This document shows, one piece after another, positions 51,701 through 64,000 of a DNA stretch of 64,000 nt. The notes under the pieces were generated by a model. That model was given only the letters and a program-made list of their open reading frames with translations. It was not told where the DNA came from and made no database searches. The DNA comes from Formicarius rufipectus (lineage: Eukaryota; Chordata; Aves; Passeriformes; Formicariidae): NCBI GenBank assembly GCA_013399695.1, contig VXAU01002072.1, forward strand, positions 1,005,037 to 1,069,036, in the 5' to 3' direction. Made by a program: the position numbers and the translations under genes. Positions within the stretch are counted from its first letter, which is position 1, and each line of letters starts with the position of its first letter.

Positions 51701-54700
51701 GGAAGCATACATTTAATGAATGTCTGAGTTTTAATTGATATTTGACATTTCATCCAAGTCTGAAACCTCCAGGATTTAATTGCAGTAAAATCAATGGTAC
51801 ACCAGAAGTAATGAGGTGTGCCTGAATTATCCTGAAACAGATATAATTGCTGTATAATTCATCCAGCAGGTCCCAGTTTCCCAAGCCACAGTCAGTATCT
51901 CTTTGTTTTCCAAGTGAAAAGACGTCAGAAACTAGTGGGATAGAGTATAATCAGTCAGGGTGTTCTTGTTGCCTGTTTTGCTTTTGAATGTCATATAGAG
52001 AACAACATTTGAGAGGAGGAAAGGGTGCTGAAAGAGATGACGGCTTGCTGGCACCCTCAGGGTGCTTCATACTTAAGTGACAGGGAAGATGAGTGTGGAA
52101 GTGTGATGCCAGGGTGGAGCAAGCACTGGTGCAGAGGACTTTGTACAGCTGCGAGGTCTGGGTGGATATTAATGGTGTTCTCATTAGAACTGAGTTTTGA
52201 CTTTCACTGCACTATGGAAAAATGTCTGCTATGGGCCAAGATGAAATGCTTCATAAATTATCAGCTGTCGTCTGCTGGAGTCACAGGTCTGAGCCACGGC
52301 ACTTTGTGGAGATAAGGGACAATGAGGTACGTGGCCAGGGGAACTATGACTAAGGAGTCTGTCCTAAGGGGCTCTGCAGTACACACATCTCTGCTCAGGA
52401 TTTCTTGTTGCCTGACCTCTGCTCCCTTTGGTTCTCCTGGAGAGAAATATTCCTAACATGGTGAATCCAGGTTGGAGGTCTTCTGCTGCCTGAGGATGCT
52501 TGACTCCACATATCCTCTGCTGGAGACCAGCAAGGCACTAGGTGTCAACTTATTTTACTGCACTGCCTCCTCTACTGCAGGAGTTTCCTTATGCACAGAG
52601 TACCTAAGCCTTAATTAAGGGCAGTCAGCTGAGAAGGCAGGAAATGAAGCCTGAAGGTAGAATTTGATGTGGTTCTTTCTACTGCTGCAACTACAGAGCT
52701 ACAGAAGCAGCCTCTGTGGCCCCTCAGTGTTGTGTTAGATTGTGGATGGAACTTTCTTTTAAAAGAAAGGTAACTTGATAATGTAAGCCTTATTTTTTTT
52801 TTTTAACAAATAGATCATTTCCCAGCCCAAGGAGATGTAATAGGGATACACAGTCATATCGACTTTTACTAAAAATAATACAAGATAAATTTAGCTAATG
52901 AGTTCAGCACATATATGTCTTATTAGCCTTCCCCTGCTAGTCCTATACTGGCTCCTATCGTACATCAATGCTTCTTCCAACACATGTAAATAATACACAG
53001 AGCACAATTCAAATTCCCATAGAAAGCAACTTGCATTTAGTTACAAACAGAAATAAGTGCAGCAGTAATTGTATAGATCCATTTGGGCAGCATATGAAAA
53101 GTTGGGACAAATTCTGCACTTTTTGCTCACAAAAATAATCCATATCAACTTCCTAATGTCCCTGTGATAAACAGGGCTAGATTTTCTGAATGAACTTTAT
53201 CTTGCAATATATTTCATATTCACTCCCAATGTCAACGGCACTTAAAAAATCTTACATATGTCTAGCTAAAGCATGGTGGATGGGTTCCTTACATTAATAA
53301 GGAATATAACCAATCAATTAGTATAAAAGACTGTCTCTCTCCATAATCACCTTAGTGCTACAAATGCAAAACCTTTCAAATAACCTATTATTTCTCAACG
53401 AGGCCAAGATTTTAATGCAAGTACCCTGTATTTATCAGCATAGCTCACTCACACAGCTTGTCTAAAGTTATCAACACGGGATAAAAATTTGAGATGTAAG
53501 TTTAAAAATGCTATAGTTGTCTTTGTGGTGACCTGGGTCCCATCTTTGGACTTTACTTAGGCTGGCCATTCCTGTGTTGCTTGAAGAAGCAGAGCACAGT
53601 GTGTTGCATGAGGCCATGTGCAGTGTTTGCTCCTTGCAGTAGCCATCTTAATGCACCAGTGTCATCGAGCACCATCATGTAACAGCAGTCTCCACTCCAC
53701 ATCAGTTACTGCTGCTTTAAACCTAAGCTTATATTGTGGTCATGCTTGCAAGCTGTACTTGCAAAAATGTGTGAAGAAAATAATTTTCAGACAGGTTGTC
53801 TTGAATACTGATGTGCAAGGTGACAAGTGTACCAATAAAGCATAAACCTTTGTTTCTGCCTTGAGATCGAAGTGACTGCGTTGTGAGATGATTACTTTCT
53901 TCTCACAGGACCATTGTTTTGTTTCACTCTGTTCTCTGTTTCTGTGATGATGCCGCACTTCTCCAACAGGGAATCAGTTAGGAATGAGCTCATAGGGGTA
54001 ATGGGTGAAGGATAGATGGTTGCTGTCTGATGTTTTGCAACAGTATGGCTTCTTCCAAAGTATTGTTATATGGACAAAGCACTATATATGCTTTATTAGT
54101 GCAAGGGGCTTTCAGTATGAAAGTGTGAAGCAGAAGTGGTATATGCCTGTGTCCTTCACCTTGGTCTTAATCTACATCTTCTGGGTTTGATCTTGTCCAC
54201 ATGAAGATGGTGCTGTTGATTTCAGTGGGATTAAGTGCAGAGGGAATTATATAAGAAAGTGCTTTAGAGCTGGTCTGCATAGAACGAATTGGAAATACCA
54301 GGTGCAAGTTTAGGGAGAAGAAAGATGCAGATGTTGCATTTTCTCCATTTAGAAACAGGCATCCAAAAATCAATATTCTTTATACATAGTCCTGAAATAT
54401 GCTGCCTAAGGTGACCTGGACACCATAGTGATGTGTGTCCTCGAAATCAGATCAATACAAACACCCGCTCCAAAGGTCTACCTTAGTCATAACAAGTATA
54501 ACTCCTGACTACTCAGGACATGGGCAGCTCCCACAGAAAGTAAGCACAGACATAGCCTCCAATCAAGTGTGCTTATTGGGAATAACGTTTCAGGTACAGT
54601 TTGCTTGCTAACCCACTCATTGCAGGAACTTCTGCGAAGATCAGACCTGCCTGTAAGAAGCAGAAAATATATGCTTAATACAGCAAACACTGATGAAAAA

Positions 54701-57672
54701 CATATGCTATATTGCTTCATTCAAGTGTGTAGTCTTGTTCATTTTTCTCCTCAAAACCTCAATTCATTGTGTTCATTGTGTAGATATATGTAATAAATAT
54801 ACAAAATTAATAGGGTATCTTTCCTCGTACATTTTTTTTCTCCTAATATGACCTTAAACAATTTTCAAACTGAAAAATGATGGGAAGCAGTGAGGCAGAG
54901 TTTTCAGATTAACTGTTTTGAGTGCAACGGAAAATTTCTCAGCATTCCCAAAAATGTTTCCATGTTCAAAGGAGTTCTTTCTATCTTAAAGTGGATGTTT
55001 TAACCAGAATATTTGCTGTTTTATGACTCTCTTACTCATGTTCATCCAATCACCAGTTTTCCTAGGAAACCCACTCAGGGCTAGGTTATCTATACCTGTA
55101 GAAGTCATGGAGACTGAACCTGTAGGAGGATAATGACATGTTAAGCCTTTCTGGCCTCTTGTGCTTTGGGTGAGGTGGACTAATACAGATATTCTCATCT
55201 TCCTGCGCCAAAGAAAGAAAAATATGCTAGAAATTCACATATGTGACACAATTGTCAGAAAGAAGTAGAAGACGAATTTCAAAATTCACCTCCAATCCCA
55301 ACTGGAAGCACATAAACACTAATTATTTCTACAGTACTGCATCCTTTTAAAAAACTATTTACATCTGAACTCAATTAAAACCAAATCTGATCAGAGCAAT
55401 CAGTTCAAAGGCAGGTCTCCTTTACCATCAGTTATATTTACAGACACTGATTAGAAAGGTACTGTGTATGCTTGGGATCTCCTTTCAGATAAATATTTGC
55501 TTTCTTTAATTCAGACCATTAATTCAAAGTATTTGCACTGCCAGCATACTGTGCAGTGATGGTCCTACACCAGCAAACTCCAGACCTTGGTCCCAGAGGG
55601 AACATCTGTTTAAAAGGAGACCATTTCTGTTAAAAAGTGTGTTTTTAAATGTTTGGCTTTTTTGAGTGGCTCATGTCCAAAAGCACCATTCAAATGGAGC
55701 ATGATGCTACCTAATAATTTTATATAATACATAAGCAAGACAGTATAGTTTGAAAGGAGTATCTGTTACTTTAAAGTAATTTTGCTCTCAGTAATTAAGG
55801 CAAAGATACTTGTTTTTCTAAAATGGTCACCCGTAATGAGCCTGCAAAGAAACTGTTTCTGAAAAGAGCATATTTGAGTGAAGCACTGTTATTCTTAACA
55901 AATTAGTCATATTGCATCATCAACATAAAACAATGAAACTAAAGAGCCAGGACCATAATTTGTTCTCACGCATCCTGGTGTAACTCCACTGGGTCTGATC
56001 TTTGGGCACACTCGAGCTGAGCAGAGATGTCTTGGAAAAACCATAGTCTGAAGGCTGCTCTGCTCTCCTGAGGAGTGGGTGTCTGGATTGGAAGGCAGAT
56101 GGGGATGGGAGGATCATAGGCTTGGCCACCTCCCTCCCTGCCTTTCCTCTTCTGATGTGCCAAGGGCTACAAGGCATCTTGTTGCTGGATGGGAGCTCCC
56201 CAGGGAGAGGGCAGCCAGCTCAGGAGGCTGGCTGTTTCCCACCTCCATTTGTACTATGGGGCTGCGGCAAAGCAGAGAAGCAAATATCAAATCAGATGGA
56301 ATCATTCCCCTTTCCTGGCATAAGACAGTTACAGAAGCCCATTGTTTCTTATGCCTGTTGAGAAATGAGAGAAAGCAGTATATTTTGGTAGAGTTTGGAG
56401 AAAGATGCCTTTCTTCTCTGTTCAGATACTACAGTGGTCTGTGTCTTGATTGACCTTTGCAGTATTAACATTTTTAAAACCTATTTTTCAATTAAAATGG
56501 GCTGGAACAAATTTCCATTCTTGGTTCGGGATTAAGCACTTTGATTCAAACTGTGCTCTCAGTGAGGTTTCCAACAAAACATTTGACAAAGTGTGGAACT
56601 ACTTCTGATTTCCACGCAGAGAATTAAAATCAAGATTTACCTTTGACATTTGAGCCTTCCTCCACTCCAGATAGGAGTTTGGACACTAATCTATGTTTAA
56701 GACTAGAATCTCATTCCAATTTTGCTATAAAAACAAATAAAAATCTCCTGTGCTCTTTTTAGCAACTCTGCAACTTTATACTTGTGAATAAACTGTAGAG
56801 TAAAACAGTAAAACTAGTAGCTAATATAGAATGATCTACTAAACGTCATCATCTGAACAGTTCTTTCTTTCCCCTTCCCCCACGTGTCAGCTTGTTCTCA
56901 AGTATTAAATCACATCCTAAAGGCTGCCCTACAAAGGAGCACCTGAGGAAAGCAGCTGTAGTAAGCAAGGGCCAGTTACATTCCTATGTGTGTACTCACA
57001 ACTGTGACGGATGAGGGTGAGAAAGCTACGTGGGCAGGGAAGTAATTGGAAGTAATCACAAAACAGACTTGCATAAGTGAAATGATGCATACAAGTAGTC
57101 TTTGGAGATTAAAGATATTTGGTTTGGGAGAGGAGCTTTAATTGGAATTGACCTTGTAAAACATGCTCCCTTATGTTCAGGCTTATAATCATGGGTGGGC
57201 TTGCTGATCTATTTAAATATGCCTGGTTCACATTAACCACCCTGGTTTTAAAGACAGTTTTTAGATGCTTGGTAGTATCACAGAGAACAAATGGCTGTGT
57301 TTGAATACTGAGCCAGTGCAGTCACAGTTAATGGAAACGAGTACAGATGTTTGGTGTAGCACCTCAGACAGCACTATTATATAATGTTTTGACATAAGAA
57401 AACACTTTTCCTTCAGGAATATAAATTAATAACAAGCCAACTGCTTCTTCTAGGACACCAGATTTCCAGTTGCTCATGTCTAGATAGATTTTTAGCTACA
57501 ACAGACATTAGAGGAAAAGATCTAGTAAATCTGAGAGTGTCCTAGAAAGTTTGGGCACAATGAGTTGCTTTAATTGTAACACTGATCTAAACGCAATAGG
57601 ACCACTAAAAAACAGGCTATTTTGCACAGGAAGGCTGTGCAGAAAAGAAATGCTGTTATCTTTCCTCACTCT
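48791..57672. other. Non-coding stretch, no gene seen
   Basis: The longest frame is 183 codons on the - strand (49097-49648), with no domain, repeat or localisation signal that I recognise. A 124-codon frame lies at 56079-56453 (+). It contains a T12-13 run at 52792-52804 and a 9-bp tandem duplication at 54763-54780. CpG is sparse. No interspersed repeat is identified. Confidence 0.6.
54763..54780. repeat. Exact tandem duplication of a 9-mer
   Basis: The word ttcattgtg occurs twice head to tail. Confidence 0.9.
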
Positions 57673-57708
57673 GGGTGGGGGCATGTGAAGGGCGGGGCTG
57701 GAAAGGGG
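57673..57708 (+). promoter_or_regulatory. G-run cluster with GC box (possible G-quadruplex)
   Basis: Five G runs of three or more (ggg, ggggg, ggg, gggg, gggg) occur within 36 bases, with spacers of 1, 8, 1 and 7. One spacer is one base longer than the strict quadruplex rule. The segment at 57690-57698 is GGGCGGGGC, a consensus Sp1/KLF GC box. A tttttatgag word lies about 10 bases downstream. It stands alone without a wider CpG island, so a promoter is not established. Confidence 0.45.
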
Positions 57709-57921
57709 CAAAGCAGATTTTTATGAGGAAGTCCGGGGCTGCACTTTACAGAATCTAGCTGCAATGAGTGCCTCTCTCTGACTCTCTTTTGACCTCTAAA
57801 ATAGCTAATTGTCTAGAAACAGCCTAAAATCTTGCCTCTCTTTAGAAAGGAAGAGTGTGAATACTGGAAATTTTGAATTTGCAGAGTTTTGATCATGCAT
57901 CCCTGATGTGAGCTGCTAGGG

Positions 57922-57984
57922 TTATTTATTTATTTATTTAATATGTATTTATTTATTTATCTATTTATTTGTTTGTTTGTTTGA
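57922..57984. repeat. TTTA/TTTG tetranucleotide repeat
   Basis: About 60 bases of ttta units are broken by atatg near 57941 and by one ctat, then switch to gttt units at the end. It is a likely length-variable microsatellite. Confidence 0.9.
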
Positions 57985-59459
57985 TAAATACTGAGTCCCC
58001 AGTAATTCACTCAGAGCCTTTGCAGGTACTATTTCAAGGTTTGCTCCTAGGCTGTTCCCTGCATCTGTTGTGCCCCTGTTAGTACTGTGGGATGATAGGA
58101 GCCTGGTGTCTTTCAAGGACTGGGCACTGCCAATGTGAAATGGAGACCAAGCTCTGTTTGCACTGGCAGGGGAATAGGAGGGTGGAACACCTCTGTTTGA
58201 GCTGAAAGCCTGCTCCATGCAAAGACTCTTGAGTGAACTGCCCCTGTGCAAGCTTCAAGCTTTCTAAGTGTCCACATTAAATCCATAGCTAAATTGCATA
58301 GAATTGGCAAGTGTAAGTAAACTGTAGTCCTCCTCAGGCAAGGAATTTGCAGTGTGAGAATACATAAAATGCTTTAAAATATTTGAGAATTGATGGCTGA
58401 AATTTGTGCTGGTGAAAACTCAGGTTTTAGTAAAATGAAGTTTTTCTCAGAAATAGTTTGCTTTCCTCTATGTTAAATATGAAAGAGAATACCCCTCCTC
58501 CTTCTTATCTCATTGGCCAAAATTGGGAACGTACTTTGTTGTCTGCCAAAAACCAAGTTTCCTGTAAGGAAACTCTTATCCCTGCACACAGTTTTTGGCT
58601 GGCTTCATGTGTATAACCTCCGTCACTGTAATGTCTGGGTGTAGCATCACACTTCCAGGAAACCAAACCAAATTCACATTTGACACAAATGACTCAGAAA
58701 CTTATATTACAGTAATATGTTAAAGCATGCCGTCTGTGCAAGAAATGGGAATAGTTAAAACTATTTTTAAAGAAGTAGTCTCTGATCTTTTTCTCCCTAC
58801 AGCCTCAGACTTCCTTAAAATCTTTTGACATGCCTCAGTTTTTTTTCAAACAATCTTCTATTGCTAACTTCTGCATAGGCTTTCAAAGTGGATACTGTCC
58901 AGAAATCCTATTACAATAAATTTACTGTATTAAAAAAATCTGAGAAGGAAATAAGATATGGTCATATTATGAAGTCTGACTGTTCACCACTGCCAGGTTT
59001 TCACCCAGTCCTTTGTTTATTGTCATCTTATCCTGCACTTAATCTCATTTAAAGCAAAGGTGCTTTAGTACAAAGACCTTAGTTGTTTTTGTTTTGTTTT
59101 GTTTTTTAAATTTTGAATGCCTTCTGCATATATGGTACCACATTTGAATCTCATATTCATGCTCTTTAAAGTGGTTTTCACATCTGTGATGCTGTAGAAA
59201 TAAATTGTTACAAAAGCTTAAGAGCTGTAAGCCTAACCAAAATGTATTTCTCTGGCTCTGTCTCCTTTGTGATAAATAGCAAGGCCAGCTTTCCTGTATT
59301 TTTAGGACAGATCAATTACCATATATATCTAGAAATCCTGCTTAAAGAAATGGATTAGCAAATGTGAATAAGAAATCAACAGTGTATTAGAGTGCATATC
59401 CCTTAAGGATCATTTGCTTTAACTGGAATTGTCTTGGGATCTCTAATACCTCCTTGGAG
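57985..59459. other. Non-coding stretch, no gene seen
   Basis: AT-leaning DNA with short frames only. It holds a GTTTT run at 59082-59107 and nothing else nameable. Confidence 0.65.
59082..59107. repeat. Short GTTTT microsatellite
   Basis: About four gtttt/gttttt units. Confidence 0.85.
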
Positions 59460-60215
59460 GGCCATCATTTGGAGCTCTCCAGGTTGACAGTCCGCTCGGA
59501 GGACACACCATAAGAGCAGCCCTCCCCAGACCTGCAGTGCAGGGTCAGCAAGGACCTGCAAGCAAAGTGCTGCTGAGACACTTCAATTTACAGCCCTGAG
59601 GCTGAAACACAAGGTTGGCTGCCCTGGGCGAGCTGTGTGGCCACAGCCAAAAGGAATGGGACTACAACGGCAGCCAGCTGGCCTCAGTTTTTTGACGCAG
59701 TCCTCCTAGCTGTCCACATCACTGCAGCAGCAAGTGGGAAAAAACCGTGTGATTTAAATACCTGACTGCGCAAATACAGAAAAAAACGTATGATTAGCAG
59801 TGGATTTTCATTTTGCCTGGGGGAAGGAGGCAACACAGAGGATCTGTTCCAAACACATCCTCCTTCCCCCGTTATCTGGAAGACTGTTGTGCGAACCAGA
59901 ACGAAGTGGGCTGTCCAGATGAGTCCTGTGCTGGCGGCTAACGTGGTCGTGGTGGCGGTAGTCTTTTCATTTACTGGGTGGCAGCTGTTCAGCAAAGCAT
60001 TAAGTGTTTCGGCATTTTTTGAGACGTTTTCTGCTGCATCGGGTTCGTGCCACCTAGTGGTGACAGTCCCACCGTGCCGAGTCCCATCGCCAACGCAGGC
60101 AGTGCTTTTCACATCTTTTCTTGGAAAACAAAGATAATTAGAGTGTACTTTCAAATAATAAAGCGCCATGTCCTAGATTATTAATCACTACGCTGGATGC
60201 TCTGGTAAGTTTTGT
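59460..60215. promoter_or_regulatory. CpG-enriched block, candidate promoter/insulator element
   Basis: Roughly two dozen CpG occur in about 750 bases, concentrated at 59885-60095 (gcgaacc, aacgaag, ggcggctaacgtgg, ggcggtag, ttcggc, gacgttt, atcgggttcg, accgtgccgag, atcgcc, aacgca). The rest of the window is CpG-poor. A full CTCF core match lies at 60047-60060, and a strong splice-donor-like ctg|GTAAGT has its GT at 60205-60206. Frames of 115 (+) and 161 (-) codons cover the block, but show no domain and are expected from composition. It could be a CpG-rich distal element, an insulator, or the first exon of an unrecognised transcript. Which of these applies cannot be settled from sequence. 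Confidence 0.4.
60047..60060 (-). promoter_or_regulatory. CTCF-type binding site
   Basis: The - strand reads CCACTAGGTGGCAC, matching every position of the vertebrate CTCF core as usually written (CCASYAGRKGGCRS). CTCF is the zinc-finger protein that marks insulators and loop anchors; orientation matters, and here the core lies on the - strand. The site sits inside the CpG-enriched block. Because CpG next to or within such sites affects binding, the context is plausible. Occupancy is unknown. Confidence 0.55.
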
Positions 60216-60421
60216 CTTTCCTCTCCAAACCGCACATCAGCCCTTACAAGACTGCAGATGATATCCTGGACTTTGGTGAAAGAAAATGCCAAAGGCATGT
60301 GTTAACATCTGGAAATTTGCCTGCCCACTCCGGCTGGCTCTGACTGCATCTTAAAGCCAGAGGCAACGCAGTAATAAAACAGAAGAATAGAGAAGTGCTT
60401 CATTTGGGCAGTTCTCACTTT

Positions 60422-60452
60422 TTCTTCAACTCAGCCACTTCTTCAACTCAGC
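60422..60452. repeat. Duplicated 14-mer, 17-bp period
   Basis: ttcttcaactcagc occurs at 60422-60435 and again at 60439-60452, separated by cac. A recent small duplication. Confidence 0.85.
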
Positions 60453-62163
60453 TGCCCAAGTCCCCACACAACTGTCAACAGTCTGTTCATTTCATGGAAG
60501 CCCTGAAAGGTATATCTGAAAAAATAAATATTTCTAAATATATTTATTTAACTGTTCTTGTCTTTCACTTCAACTTATGATTATTGTCTAAACTTAACAC
60601 AGAATACACGGGCTTAACAACAAGTTGTCAGGAAACATGCAGTAAATTTTAAATTCAAATTCCTCCATTTGTCTTTTTTCAATCATGTTTTCATCCTCAC
60701 TTAAGCAAAGTACTTTTGAAGATTTGTTATCTTTTTGGTTGGACAATTTAATTCAGGGAGGGAGAAAAAAATCCAACAACTACCCGGCATCTATCCACAT
60801 TGCAGAATTGGAGTTGTACCAGGAATGAATCTGGACCAGCAGATTTATTGACCAAAATACAAAAGAAGAAACTGTTGACTTCAATCTTTCTGCACTGATC
60901 AAGTCACAGAACAGAATGCAGTTTTAATGAACAGACTGCAGTGGAAAATTTCTAGTATTGTGCATTCGTGTACGGTTTAATGGATTCAGGCCAATACTGA
61001 AAAGAAAATCAGCACTCAAGTCTTCAGAGAAACTGTCATGTCATAAAATCTGTATTGTTCGCACTCAGAGATCTAAGATTCGACTTGCCCTGGTGAGGAG
61101 GTAGGAAGCAATCTGAAACCCTGAGTTGCTTTATTTCCCAGGAACACAGGAAAATGTGGTGCTTCTGCTACTCCTTTCTGGAAACTGATAGATTAGCTTT
61201 AAATTAATAGTAAGAACCTCTATAAGTACTTATGATAGAAATTGCTGATAAAAGCTCCTGCTAATATGTAACCTTTATTCTGGTTCCTCAGTAGTTGGTC
61301 CTGCTGCTTGTGTGATGTGTGGTCCCTGGTCTTGTTCTCTGCCAAATATCCTTCTTCCAACAAGCCTTTCTACCACTGAAATTACCCAAAATGCTTAGGA
61401 AGAAAATAAAACTTCTGAGTATAACAAATTATATTATGCCAATAAAGGCTTTTAGGGATTTAATCGGTGTTCCTTAAATAATCCAGTTCAAAACACAATG
61501 AGAACTATGTCTGAGAGATGAGCCATGGATCTCAATGAATGTAAAATGTGGATTAGAGAAGCATCATTTGATGAGGATTAAATGTTTTATAGACAGAAGA
61601 AATGAAAGAAATATGGCTTATTTAAGCTGTCTTAATACCATGCTATTGGTGTTCAACGAGTGTCAGAGGTGGATGGTGCAAATGCAGATGTAAATTAGGA
61701 AGAGCTGCTGTGTTAGAGTTACATTTTATCAGGACAGATGCAGCATGCTATGACAGAAACCAACATAAGATCTTCCTTAACATCAGATTGTTTATTTATG
61801 GATGACTGTGTCTGGGTGGAAGCAGAAAAAAAATCAAACATTAAATCTCAAGTAATTTTTCTAAGTTTGAAAAGGTAACAGCTTCACAGAGGCCTCCAGC
61901 ATGGCCCATGCTTAAAAGAGAGACCAAAAATGGAGAGAAAACAAAAAATACCCATCTTTATACACAAAAGTCAAGAACAACATACTAGCTGTGACAATGC
62001 AATCAAGCTGGATTAACTTCTTGGATCCTCTTGCAAGTGTTCAATTAACATATCAAATGATTTTCAAACTTCTTCCTGGTATTATTTTTATAATTTAATT
62101 TCTGATAATACCAGAACAGACTGAGACTTTTCTGTCTTTCAATTGGAAAATTTAGCGTTGCTT

Positions 62164-62196
62164 GTTTTTTGTTTTTGTTTTTGTTTTTGTTTTTTT
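62164..62196. repeat. GTTTTT microsatellite
   Basis: About five G-T(5-7) units in a row; likely length-variable. Confidence 0.9.
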
Positions 62197-64000
62197 CCAT
62201 CAGGTGGTTGTCTATAGAATATTTAATTTTCAAATATTTCCACATTATATTGTATCCACCAGGGAAAATATTCTGTGGGAAGTTAATGCCACACTGGAGG
62301 CAATGTTCTGCCCTGGACCCTTTTTCCAAATATAAGGTGGGATATAGTTTTCTGCTTGCCTTAGTAGCCTCAACAGTTTTGCAAATGGGTGTTAAACAGT
62401 CACAGAGGGCCCTTATTTACTATGCTGCTGCACTGGACACTGTGCAGTCAGGGAGGTATGTGCCCATTAAAAAAAAATAAAAAATCAGGACCACCGGGAC
62501 ATTCTGAAAATGTTAACCCTTCTTTTTTGTATGTGCAAATTAAAATCCAAATGGAAACTTTCAGCATAAATCAGACAAAAGAATTATGGCTTTTCTATGT
62601 ACTTCTATTTTAAAATATATATTTAAAAATCTATGCACTACTCACACAGTTTCTTTCCTGCAACTTTACATCCTGAAGGATACTGCTTTGTTCTGCTGAG
62701 AGTATTTCAACTTGGCTGTGCAAGTAACAGTGGTTGAACATCTGCCTGGACTAACCTTTAAAAACAGTTAACTACTGTCACTGTTGGTTTTAATTCACTC
62801 TGACACTGCTCTTTAGGTTAATGCTTTCACCATCATTCCCTTCAGAACAGGATGGTTCTTCCTTCTCTTGAGGTCATCAGGAATGTTCTTCCTTACATCA
62901 GCAGGATTTTCATGACATAACAGAGCTTTCTCTCTTCACCCAATATTGTAATTAAGGGATGGATTTTGATGGTTCATTCCAACTGATGATGGTGAGACCC
63001 AGCATATTTGTAGGTCAGAAGGTATATATTTCAATCACAAAGCCTTTTGCTGCCATTTCAGATTAAAAAACAATGAAATTTATTCAGAATTTATCTGGCA
63101 CAGTCTCTCTACGTAATAAAAAGCTTTGTCAGAATTCACAACTACAGATGGCTCCCATGAATGACATCAAACCACTGCTCATGTGGGCCAGGTTCAAGCC
63201 ACTGACTAGAACATAAAAGGTTATAATACATACTCCTTTTTATGTCTCTTAGCAGATATAGTCAGCCAATGACTAGACCCTGTGTCTAGATCTGGCCTAC
63301 AAAGCAGTTAACTGGTCTGTTGAAAGAAAAGAGATACCTTCGTCAGACTGTACCTCTGAGATTGCTCCACTGATTTAAGTGGGAGCCCCTTATGAGAAGG
63401 AAATTGCAGGATTTTGTTCAAGGTAGTGGCAGAGAAAGAAAAACCCTAATGAAATTATCTTTGGAAGTGTACCCCAGCAAGTCAGGTATTTTGAAATGAA
63501 TCCAAAGTATCATATTTAATTGCACATATTTTCTAAAAGCTGTTAAATACAGAAAGTTCTGGTTTATCTGAAGTAGAAAAGGCCTCCAAGACTAAATTGA
63601 TTGAAACTTAACTTTCAGGTATTGAGATTCATCAGCTGCAACAAGGACCAGATTGCTGGTTGAGTGGCATTTTCCTTTCCCATGGTATTCGTAACTTTAG
63701 ATTTTGAGACAGATTGAAAGAAAATAATAGAAAGCATGGTGTTTGTGCAGACTAGCTTTAAAAACTGTGCCCATTTTATAAAGGTACTGAGAGCACATCT
63801 CCAGTGGGAGGTCTGGCTGCCAGGGGTTGGGGACAATGTAGTCAGTGCAGCCACAACAGAGGTCCCCAGGCAGTACCACAGGAAGGCTACAGCTGAGATC
63901 CAGCCCTGTCCTAGGGGAGCTGCTGCCAGTCGAGTCTTCATCTGAGAGACAGTGCTGCTGCCTGGCCTCAGCCCATGCCCAATATGGTTGTTTTGTTTTA

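Larger units (their letters stand above)
60216..64000. other. Non-coding stretch, no gene seen
   Basis: Frames are at most 108 codons with no motif. It contains a duplicated 14-mer (60422-60452) and a TTTTTG repeat (62164-62196). A GC-richer patch at about 63790-63960 has short frames open on both strands, but nothing recognisable. Confidence 0.6.

Noticed and set aside
59684..60169. 161-codon open frame (-) in the CpG-rich block
   Set aside because: Stop codons are rarer in this composition; a + frame is open over the same bases, and no known protein similarity is apparent.
1..64000. CRISPR arrays, operons, bacterial promoters, integrons
   Set aside because: Base composition, stop density and CR1/LTR remnants indicate vertebrate nuclear DNA. 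No regularly spaced repeats are present.
1..64000. tRNA, rRNA, mitochondrial insert, interstitial telomere repeats, endogenous viral genes other than the LTR
   Set aside because: No cloverleaf, rRNA or mitochondrial words were recognised, no TTAGGG runs were seen, and no translated frame resembles viral proteins. Reading by eye could miss degraded copies.

Overview
The window reads as non-coding nuclear DNA from a vertebrate, most likely a bird. Support for that: stop codons dense in all six frames, an AT-leaning and CpG-poor background, very few interspersed repeats, one decayed copy of a CR1-type LINE (23275-23785, + strand), and one retroviral-type solo LTR (about 40753-41160, - strand) with an avian-like layout. 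A single ambiguous base sits beside a C run at 47604, as in a draft assembly. Turtles and crocodilians also carry CR1, so 'bird' is an inference from low repeat density. I see no convincing protein-coding gene, tRNA, rRNA or known microRNA. The longest open frames (203, 183, 161, 150 aa) have no recognisable domains and coincide with a palindrome, GC-richer blocks or the LTR.

Layout. 1-6743: featureless apart from a decayed 43-bp tandem duplication (1335-1420). 6744-6850: a perfect 51-bp inverted repeat around a 5-base loop, followed by a GC-richer block (6960-7375) that may be repeat-derived. 7381-23274: unremarkable apart from a TG tract, a small hairpin, a 10-bp duplication and a purine-rich stretch. 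23275-23785: CR1 remnant. 23786-39094: mostly plain, with a CA tract and a 20-bp palindrome made of two octamer (POU) sites at 34093-34112. 39095-39540: GC-rich block with an internal degenerate repeat. 40211-40235: T18 tract ending in a splice-acceptor-like AG. 40753-41160: solo LTR. 41910-42054: 145-bp T/G tract with a single A.

46810-48790 holds two regulatory-looking blocks: an AT-rich stretch with clustered homeodomain-type TAAT cores, then a CpG-retaining block. 57673-57708 is a G-run cluster with a GC box, followed by a TTTA repeat. 59460-60215 is the strongest regulatory candidate: CpG-enriched, with a full match to the CTCF core at 60047-60060 (- strand) and a strong splice-donor-like site at 60205.

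No genes can be said to work together here. The likeliest reading is an intergenic desert or a large intron carrying scattered regulatory elements. I found no previously undescribed biological system. The items most worth checking are the perfect palindrome, the CpG/CTCF block, the double-octamer palindrome and the LTR.
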